Shown: one piece after another, positions 33,820-42,425 of the stretch
How the letters are laid out: each line of letters starts with the position of its first letter
Position numbering within the stretch: position 1 is the first letter of the stretch
Source: Astrothelium macrocarpum
Taxonomy: Eukaryota > Ascomycota > Dothideomycetes > Trypetheliales > Trypetheliaceae
Assembly: GCA_021030915.1 (NCBI GenBank)
Contig: JAGEMR010000083.1
Coordinates: forward strand, 62,001 to 126,000
DNA length: 64,000 nucleotides
Reading direction: 5' to 3'
Position numbers and translations under genes: made by a program
The notes under the pieces: model-generated
What the model saw: the letters and a program-made list of their open reading frames with translations, nothing else
Told to the model about the DNA's origin: nothing
Databases searched by the model: none

Positions 33820-35050
33820 CTAATTACTAAATATGCGAATGAGTGCATTCAGACCGACAACTGCCGCACTTTCGAGTACATATATTCTGATGTGATGGAC
33901 GTGAAAGAAGAGCAGTGGTAGTACAATGGCAGATCCGATAAGACGTACCTTGTAAAACCATGAGTGAGCTCTGCGGCGGAAGCTTCTGATGGACGTGATT
34001 CCAATAGTTCCGAATATAGCCATGCTGATGAGAGCGACTGCAATATTGGGTTGCTGGATACTCTTCCCAAGGATATTCATGCGTATAAAGATACCGCTGT
34101 AGAGTGTTGCGTGAAGAGTCACAAAGAGGATGATAATTCTCCCAGTAACTAAATGCAAGGAAAGAAGTTGTCGGCGAGAGCTCTTTGGGAGGAGTCGAAG
34201 AGGAGCATATGGATGCTTCATGGCGAGAAGATAGTGAATGGGTAGCTGGGAGGCACCAATAAGACCGAATCGTTTGACGAGATGCAGGTAATCTATTTCT
34301 GTCAGTTTGGACGTTTATATCAGTAGATAGTGCTCTACACACCAGGTGTCGTGTCATTGATGCACAAGAACCCCAGCCAAGCAGCCCAACCAAACCCCAA
34401 GATCCACTGCTCATAAGTACCATATCCCTTCATCAATTCTCTATTCAAGAATGACTCTATATCTCGCGTAGTACGACTCAGCCTGAGCGCCTTGCCTTCC
34501 CGGCTCGAATTTTGTATCAATGTTCTGTCTGTTTCGACATTGTAGTCTAAATTGTTGTCACTCCGAAGGAAATTGAACAGAATTGTAAGGGCGGACTTGC
34601 TGCATAAAATAGCTAGGACAAATAGCAATTGTGACAGTTGTGCTAAATTACCATACGAATCCAATGTGAGGCGCCTTGTAGCATCGATTTCGGGGGGTTT
34701 CCCAATGAATTTGTATGCGAAATAGCCCATGGAGATAAATGTCAATGTCGAAATTGTGAACCGAGTTTTGGCTCGGAGAGATCTCAAAGTGGTGGATTGT
34801 ACAAGGCCGACTTAACAGTTCAGGAAATCAAGTAACCAAGCGATCTCATCCTGATGAGGCGAGTATCTTGGGAGTTATACTCGGACGATCTAAAAAGGTA
34901 CATAGGGAGAGTCAAGGGCAGAATGGCAGAAATCAGCATCGAGTTTGGCACAAATCGTTTGTGTGGCCTTGAGATTGAGACTTCACCGCCAGTCAGCCCA
35001 GACATTCCCGCGCGCAATTGATTCAGCATCAATAGGTATCCAAATTGCAT
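33820..35050 (-). CDS. Ferric-reductase-like transmembrane protein without flavin domain
   Basis: My best model on the minus strand is exons 35050-34837, 34771-34343 and 34298-33820, 373 aa. The last intron (44 bp, GTGTGT..CAG) is well supported; the first junction is uncertain, since other splice pairs are possible. Exon 1 has one hydrophobic helix, exon 2 two, and exon 3 holds the ferric-reductase-like core: G-A-S-Q-L-P-I-H-Y-L-L-A, then L-S-L-H with H-A-T-L-Y, and F-F-H-V-H-H-I-R-I-Y. These histidines match heme ligands of the FRE/NOX family. A normal fungal FRE continues with FAD- and NADPH-binding domains (about 300 more residues). Here a stop follows at once, and neither the next 360 bp nor the DNA beyond the transposon shows them. 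It may be a truncated gene or a short heme-only type. Confidence 0.6.
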
Positions 35051-35409
35051 TTCAGCATATCAAGGTGCTCTCAAAATACGGATAAGGCGACATCCTTGCA
35101 AGGGGCTCGCTCGGCATCACTCCGCGCGCGGCCTGCAGGGATTTTGCGCGCGCGCTGTCTACCATACGTGCCAAGTCCATTTTTCGGATCAAGCTACAAG
35201 CCTCAGCTCAGAAAAGGCATAGACCGGAGACTGGAATTATTAATCCACACAGACATTGCATCAGAGCATCAAATGGCTGCAGGTTCAATTTCTATAAATG
35301 GGAGATACCCGACTGGGTGCACAACAATTCCATCCTTCTGTTCCGTATTGGAAGCCCTTTGCCTATTAATAGCCATCAACCCGCCTTGAACAGAAATTTT
35401 GAGAGCAAA
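35051..35409. other. Divergent promoter region, reductase-like and SDR genes
   Basis: About 360 bp between two divergent starts. It includes the TATA element at 35293-35299 for the SDR gene and CG-rich GCGCGC stretches near 35120-35155. Confidence 0.5.
35293..35299 (+). promoter_or_regulatory. TATA box of the SDR gene
   Basis: TATAAAT lies 117 bp before the ATG at 35410. Confidence 0.5.
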
Positions 35410-36181
35410 ATGGCCGTGCACCCTGTTGCGCTCATTCTCGGAGCTGGACCCAGAATAGGCATCTCAGTTGCTAAGAAATTCGCCAGCCAAGGTTATAAGG
35501 TGGCAATCGTATCCAGGAGTGGCAGTGGAGCCAGCACTGCACCTACCGAAGGCTTTCTATCTCTCAAAGCGGATTTTACGAGACCTGACTCGATTCCAGC
35601 ACTATTTATTGCAATCGAGAACGAATTTCATGCTCCTCCTAGTGTCGTCGTCTACAACGCAGGGGCGCGAACGGTCCCTCCTATCGAGGACAAATTATTT
35701 TCTAATCCAGCCGAGAATTTGGTATCCGATTTCAATGTCAACGTTCTTAGTGCTTATATTGCGGCGCAACAGGCAGTTCATGGATGGGAGACGTTGCCGA
35801 AAGAGGTCAAAAAGACCTTTATCTATACCGGTAATATCACGAACACCACGATCATCCCTATCGCAGCAGCGGTGAATCTAGGCATTGGAAAGTCGGCTTC
35901 TTCGTACTGGATCGGTCTTGCCGATACGCTGTACCAGGCTCAAGGATCTCGGTAAGCATTTCAACGAAGGAACCCAATCCTGAAGCGTGAACCGTATCTG
36001 ACATGCCTGACTCGCCAGATTTTTTTACGCTGACGAGCGCACCAATGACGGCAAGATCAAGGGAATGGCTATTGATGGAGATGCTCATGCCGACTTCTAT
36101 GCCTCCTTAGCAAAGCATGAGGCAAATGTGCCATGGCATGCAACGTTCGTCAAGGACAAGGGTTATGTCCCATTCAAATAG
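35410..36181 (+). CDS. Atypical short-chain dehydrogenase/reductase
   Basis: My model is join(35410..35951,36019..36181), 234 aa; the 67-bp intron (GTAAGC..CAG) splits an Arg codon. The N-terminus carries A-L-I-L-G-A-G-P-R-I-G (about 8-18), a variant of the SDR T-G-x-x-x-G-I-G cofactor loop, and the later V-V-Y-N-A-G-A matches N-A-G. The canonical Y-x-x-x-K catalytic pair is not seen where expected; the area reads G-K-S-A-S-S-Y-W. Similar small fungal SDR-like proteins with G-A-G-P-x-x-G exist. They probably bind NADP(H), but their catalysis is doubtful. It is cytosolic by lack of a signal peptide. It is divergent from the reductase-like gene, so the pair may share control. Confidence 0.82.
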
Positions 36182-38070
36182 TCAAGTAATCAGAGGTAGA
36201 TGTCCACATAGAGTAATGAGAGAATGCTCGTCGTTGAGATTGACCTTGTGTTCCATCCATTGGCAATCCAACACCATGTGACCAATCTTGTTGAGTTTCT
36301 TATCGCACAAATCCAGAGACACTTTTTTAACCTCACTGTCTCTACCGAAAGACTCATTGATATTGTCAATTGCGGATCTCTTCAAGAACAAGGAGGCCAC
36401 AGTTGTATTGAATATAAAGCAACCATGATACCTATGGGCCGGATTGCAAGCTTGTGGGTCAAGGCAGACGATTTTTGACCATTCCCGTGGATCATGCGCG
36501 CAGTCCTTCCATATCGAAGCGGAAGCAGATGCACTATTCATAAATGACTCCTGGATCTTATCTTCATCGAGACACGCACTGTCGCTACATTCCTTGGATG
36601 TCCCGAACCAAATTTCTTCTCCATCTAAGGATACGAGACCTTGATCAGGATACTGAATATGGAATTTGACTAGTGCTCCAGTATTCCATGAGCTAGTTAA
36701 GGAATTTGCCAGGTTCCTGTAGTTAATGGGACCGAATCATGAAGTCTAACTCTAGCTAGGAATAAGGGGAACACTAGACCGTATCATTGGTCTGACTGTG
36801 GTTTTGCCAAAGTATGGCTTGCTGAAAACATTTCCTTGGAAGGTCAAAGGATAGCCTGATTTCCATCTGCTTAGACATGATGTTTCCGACGCCGACGAAT
36901 GCGCTCAACACGTCTGTTCCGTATGACAGCTGGGGAGCAGTGTGGAGTGAGACAGACTCCAAGCACTCGTTCCAGTGACTTGATGTTGCGATCCCAGGAA
37001 ATGCCAGGCTGTAGAAATTCCCAGTGCGGCTTCGTGCCACGAGTAGGGTTTCGACTCATTTCTTCTTCAAATTTTGTTTGTGGGCAGTGGAAGCGAATTT
37101 GATAGTCCGTAGAGCATAGGCATCGTGAGGAGAGAACACGCTCCTGGGCCGTCCAGCCTTTGATGTTCCATGCGAGAGTGTTAACTGCAACATGAAAGTT
37201 CGTGTCCACAGCTTCCCCTTTGACTTCGAACAGGCGCGTTGCATTGCGTAGAAATGATGGTCTCGGCCGATTAAGCTTACCTGGGAGACCTCGAAACTCG
37301 CTTTCCGTCTACGGCTGCAACGATGGTCAAAGTTGCTATGCCACAGATTGAATCCATAACATTGATTTGTGAATGATTCGATAAGCTGTCGTCTTGAACG
37401 ATGGACAATCTACCCATCCAAAGATAGCGCTTTCCAAGGCGCTTGCACACTCGGACGGCGTCCGCAATTATATCTAGTCGCGCAGCGAGGTCGATCGCAC
37501 CAGGTTTCTGAAGTTGGTCAAGATTATCTCGGCAAAGGTGCCAGTCCGATATCCAGCTCTTCATGAGCTGAATGTCGATATGGAGAGTATCCCAGATCTT
37601 GGCCAAAGCTAATCGAAGCGGAAACCTCCGATAGGAAAGTACAAGCTGTATACCTAAAGTTGGAGGAGACAACCAGTGAGCATTTACTAGCGGTGGTCCA
37701 AGGTCTTCTTGGGCGCTGAAAAATCGAATATAGAACATACTTAATAAGTTTCCCTGTCCACCCAGCATCCAAGACGTACGATTTCACCTCGAGACCTGTA
37801 TCTTCTCTCACCCCTTCGGAAATTAGGAAAGTGGAGCCTATGTGGACTCTGATCTTTGAGATCTCCGGAACGTCTTGGTTCGCAGCCTATATTTGCTCGA
37901 GGGTCTTTGTGCGTCTAGCCGGCAGACTGTACAGCCTTTATTTTGTAGAATCTGTTGCAAAGATACAAACCAATCTTCTGAGTAGAGACACATGCCCCCG
38001 AAAAAGCATCTTTGAGGTTATTCCATTCTTGACAATGCCTACATAATCGTGGATTGAAGGGGGAAAATCT
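36182..38070 (-). pseudogene. Heterokaryon-incompatibility (HET) domain gene, frameshifted relic
   Basis: On the minus strand, pieces of one HET protein follow each other in changing frames. They are an N-terminal C-R-H-C-Q-E-W piece (near 38030), G-S-T-F-L-I-S-E-G (near 37840), the HET core Y-L-W-M-G-R-L-S-I-V-Q-D-D (near 37430; family L-W-I-D-x-L-C-I-x-Q-D), W-T-A-Q-E-R-V-L-S-S-R (near 37150), G-T-D-V-L-S-A-F-V-G-V-G-N-I (near 36900) and a C-terminal part with I-V-C-L-D-P-Q and G-C-F-I-F-N-T-T (36182-36700). At least three shifts break it: about 37716-37740, about 37305-37315 and about 36920-37000. The LCI core is also changed to L-S-I. HET proteins trigger death after fusion of unlike hyphae. 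This copy is very probably dead. A misread of unusual introns at one break is possible. Confidence 0.82.
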
Positions 38071-40306
38071 ATGTGCATGACTCTTACGATGACATGGAGT
38101 TGCACCTGCAAGATCCTCCGCAATCGTTTTGAGGGTATAGGCATACATAGTGCTGAACAAAGTGGTTGTACAATCTTCCACAAGGTGAAGACCTAGGCGA
38201 ATCTTTCTAGTAAGACGTGTTTTCATTGCTAGAAAGAATGACATAATGATTGTGGAAAAGGTGAAAAGTTTTACGAATTCGTAATGGTCGAGTATGGGTA
38301 TCAATGTCGAATGGAAATAGTATTACGCATATCCAGGTTTTCGTGGGCCAGATAAAAAGAGTTGAAGTTTACGACGGGAAGGAAAAGTCCTGGCCGTAGC
38401 GAGTCAGTGTGCAAGGAGACCTAAACAAAGGGTGAACAGACTTGAGTTTGCAGTGACCTGAGCAGCGGGTGTCCGAACGAGGCTACACCGCATCTACAAA
38501 CCATCAGAAGTGCGTGAACCACTTTGATATCCAAACCTCCGCTACATATTGATGAGTTGGCCCCATTTAACGCCGGTGAAGCTATTATTTCGCATAGAGA
38601 TCGACTGATCATGAGTTGTCTTATCTTGGTGTTCAGAAGTGCTTGGAAGTGCCGTCTCTGAGCAGTAAGTCAGGTATGCATGCATGCAAACCGATTATCA
38701 CCGTGACATGCAGGAGATCAAAGTGCTTGAGCATCAACATGTAATTGTGCACCAGCCTGAATCAGCATCCACGTATCGTTTCGATTCCAAGGACGACATC
38801 GCAAATGAGCCATAAGGCGACTCCAAGGATGAGAGTCGTCTTTGAGTCAACATTTGCCGAGCTTGAAGCACCCGAGGGCATTTTGCCTAAGTAACCTGTG
38901 GGCACAACGATCGAGCAGAATCTTCGGGCGAGAATGAAGAGAGTGAACAGGCGGAGGGTTGTCCGAGAGGTGGATACTTGGAGAAAAGCCGTCCGAAGAT
39001 ACTAACTCGATACGGCCTGATAGACTTGGGCGTGCACTATCGAACCCTAATCTCATCTCCAATTCCGTCTCTTTGCACGACAGAATTTTGCATAAAGCCT
39101 ATCCACTACGTGTCCTTCAATTCACAATTCATGATTTTGATTGGAAAAATTTAATTCGTCTGTGAAATGACGCTGCTTCCGTTTCAATTATATAGCTTAG
39201 ATGATATAAGTGTGAACATGTCGAAACCCCATCCTAGCTTATAAAGGTTTCTCTAAACAATATACCAAGGGATGGGTAAAGGGTTTGGGTCAAAACAATA
39301 AAGAAAGCCCTGCCGATGCCACTGCACAAACCGGAATTCCGAACCCCCAATCTGGTCTATGTCTTGTGGGAAAATTCAAGGTTTAGTAGTCCGTTTCAAG
39401 GGCTGGCATGTTTCAAACTATGATGTGCCGAAGCCACGAATTGAGATCAACACGCCATTCAAGAACGATCGTCAATGCCATCCTCGATCTTGAGTATTGA
39501 CTGGTGGGGTGTTCTCGCATGATTATCGTGGATAGACAGGATTCGAAATCTCAAGTATATCATAGATAATTTGCATTCACGTGAGCTTCAAATCTACCTA
39601 TACTACAGCAGCAATGCACATTCCATCTAGCCATCTCCATATCCTCCCAGCCCTAGGTAGTTAATCAAATCCAGCACGTGCTTCCACAAAGTCTACCGTT
39701 TCCTCCCTGATAGCCTGGGTTCTTTCCCTCGTAAGCAATATTAGCTTTGGAGCACATTGCCGACCCGGGAAGCACCCTTGATGGGGGAAAACCAATTTCT
39801 ATCTGCTGGACATATCGCTTTTGTTGAAATGTCCAAACAGACCGTAAACCCCTGCCCTGAGACTGCCACCAAAGAAAGGGAATAGCGCAACCACTCCAAC
39901 ATGTTGCGCACACATCTTATAAGGGAGAAAGTGAGAATGGGAATGGGATATCCGTGGGTCTAAAATACAATAATGTAATGTAGAGAAAAGGGGAATATGC
40001 TCGCTTTTTGAATGGATTCAAATGGTAAGTGGATGAGGATGATTCGGTGGGGAGGGGTCGAGATGAGCGAGTCAAGGATTGTATACTAGCGCCGTCGTTG
40101 GGACAAATTGGTTCAAGACCGGTAATATTGAAGGAGCGTGTGTCATCTCATATCCGCCATGCGCCGACCAGAACCAAAGGAGATGTGAGACGCCTGACCT
40201 ATCCGAGGAAGAGAGGGAGGTGAAACTCGAGAGTAAATTTGCACAAAGAACGTGAAAAAGTCGTAGTCGTAAGCACAACCATCGCAACATCAGTGGGTTA
40301 TGACAG
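38071..40306. other. Long gene-free interval between HET relic and WSC gene
   Basis: About 2.2 kb. Short open frames only; a cysteine-rich minus frame at 39665-39913 has no signal peptide. More HET-like 5' remnants may lie up to about 38300. No repeats or transposon ends were found. Confidence 0.45.
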
Positions 40307-41275
40307 CTAGCTTCGATCGGGGTTGGTGACCTGCAGACAACTTGTCAGCAACAGTTTAAAGCCAAAGTGTAGTAATATGGATCATACCTTCAATATCCTC
40401 CTCGAGTAATCCTCGTTGTCCGCAATGCTTCCATCACTTTGTCTCCGTTCAAAGACCCTAGGATCCAGCCTGGAGTCTCCACTAGTGGAATGACTTGTAC
40501 CGGGTGGCTTCCCACTTTCCACAAAGGCGCTGACAGAGTTGTGCCGTTGGTAATCTTTCTCTGCCATCTGTCGTTGTCGTCTCCGTAGGAATAGGAAGAC
40601 ACCACCAATGATAGCAGCCAGAACGACGACACCCACAACGACGCCAACTGCAATTCCTGCTTTGCTTGGTCCTGTCGAGGAAGCAGCACTCGGCGTAGGG
40701 CTGCCAGTCTCAGAGCCCGCGGGTACTGTCATGACGACAGTTTGTCCAGGTGCAGTAGTAATGGACGCTGCTGTGCCAGAGGACGAAGCTGAGCCGCTGG
40801 ATTTGGGATCAGGCGCATTGCCAATTTGATTCAAGGTTGAACCGGTAAGGTAGACAGTCCATTGATTTGCCCCTCCACCTGTATATAGGTTAGCTTGATC
40901 CAATTTCAAAACTTCGGCGAGTTACATACAATTATCACTGGGATAGCCAGCACAAGGCGTATTACATTCCCCATCGCTCACTTTGGTATCGGCTGGTGGT
41001 AATTGGTCTCCACACCAACAATCTGTGCCGCTTGTCAAACCCATTACAGGTTTACCTTGTCCCACACATTCAGTTTGACATGCGCCTGATGATTGAAATG
41101 TGTAGCTGCCCATATCTTGCATCGGATACGCTGACGAGAAGCATCCGGAATACTGCAAAGTTCTTAAGCCAGGGACGGGAGACGGCGAGGCCATTGTCAA
41201 TTGTGCCGAGGCGTATGATGCCATCGAAAAGAGCGTGGAGACCGCCAAAGCGGTTCGTAAGCTAGCAGACGGCAT
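40307..41275 (-). CDS. WSC-domain cell-wall stress sensor
   Basis: My model on the minus strand is exons 41275-40930, 40878-40388 and 40330-40307, 286 aa. The introns are 51 bp (with a GCTAACC branch) and 57 bp; the last exon is only 8 codons (V-T-N-P-D-R-S, stop). The order of parts is classic for Wsc1/SLG1 sensors. There is a signal peptide (about 1-25), a cysteine-rich WSC domain (about 38-130; Y-S-G-C-F, C-Q-T-E-C, C-W-C-G, C-A-G-Y-P-S-D-N-C), a Ser/Thr region, one membrane helix (about 190-214) followed by R-R-R-Q-R, and a short cytosolic tail with R-R-I-L-K-V-T-N-P-D. Such proteins sense wall strain and signal through Rom2/Rho1 to the cell-wall-integrity MAP kinase path. The frame and length are intact. 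Confidence 0.92.
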
Positions 41276-42425
41276 CTTGTGAGTCCTAAGGAACGTTGTG
41301 GGTAGACAGATAGACGTGCAAAACGTGGACCTATATTCGGGTAGCACGTGAGTATGCGTTTGCAAAGGGTGAATGGCTGGTAGGAAATGAATGACGACAG
41401 AGTAATTCGGATCCATTCCGAGCCTTGAGCGTACCTTTGTTTAAGTAATTACGCCAGCCTTGATACTGTAAAACGACGAGAGGTGCAATGATGGAGGTCT
41501 TTGTTCGAGGCTTTGTGCACTAATTGTGACCTCGGCACACGTCGGAGACGCCCCTTCTTCACTCCGTACTCGAGTCAAATTGTCTTTCTCGATAACGACC
41601 CGGTTTGGCCAGCAACGAGCGTAAAAGTGGCTGCTCGCTCCAGAGGCAGGACAGCGAGAAGTAGGTTGGCAGGCGTGCGATGGCTTATGAGGAATGCAGT
41701 GTTTCAGAGCCGGACGGATGCCCCTTTCCACGCGGTCCCGGTGCCGCAACGAAAGACTGGGGTCAACAAAACACAATCACGAAACGAATGGAACTGCAAA
41801 GACGACGTGCTGGAACAGTCGCCAGTGCAGTGAATGATGGACGCTGAGATGAGCGTAGATAGCTAGTGTAGATGGAGCAGGATGGAGATTTGGGCGAGGA
41901 CAGGAAAGGAGGAGACGGGTTGCTGGCGTCGCTTGGGAGAGAGGGCGCTAAGCAAAATCAACGCATCGATGCCCGCGTGCTAAACCCCTTTCGACCACAC
42001 CATTTGACGGCTCATTTCGCGGCTTCCGACTGCCAGCCGGCCATTGTGAAGCCCATCTTTCTAATAAGGCCGTGGTGCTGCATCCCAGAACCACAAAGCT
42101 ATTGAACCACTCGTCCAGACTCCTCAGCAGCGGATGGAGCATGGTTTAGCTGTCGCAAATGGGTGTGATGTGGAACTGGAGATCAACAGGTACAGCAGCA
42201 GCTCATGCAAGGTACGAAGGAGGCGGCCACAGGAGGCCGGCTCCTCCCGTCGTACGCATCCAATCAACGCGTCTCACACCTTGGTTGCCTCCAAACAACA
42301 AAACGTTAACACTCGACTTAACGCAGCAACCGTTGCGTCGATACCAATCACACCGTGGCGCAAATGGCCCTCTTGATACTAATCTATCGATGGCTTTATC
42401 AGACACTGGGAACGCAGCTGTTTAA
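41276..42425. other. Upstream region of the WSC gene
   Basis: About 1.15 kb between the WSC start and the 3' end of the GTPase gene. It probably contains a long 5' UTR and the WSC promoter. No further gene is supported. Confidence 0.5.

Noticed and set aside
39665..39913. Cysteine-containing 82-codon frame that might be a small secreted protein
   Set aside because: No signal peptide and no clear promoter or homology; left as non-coding.
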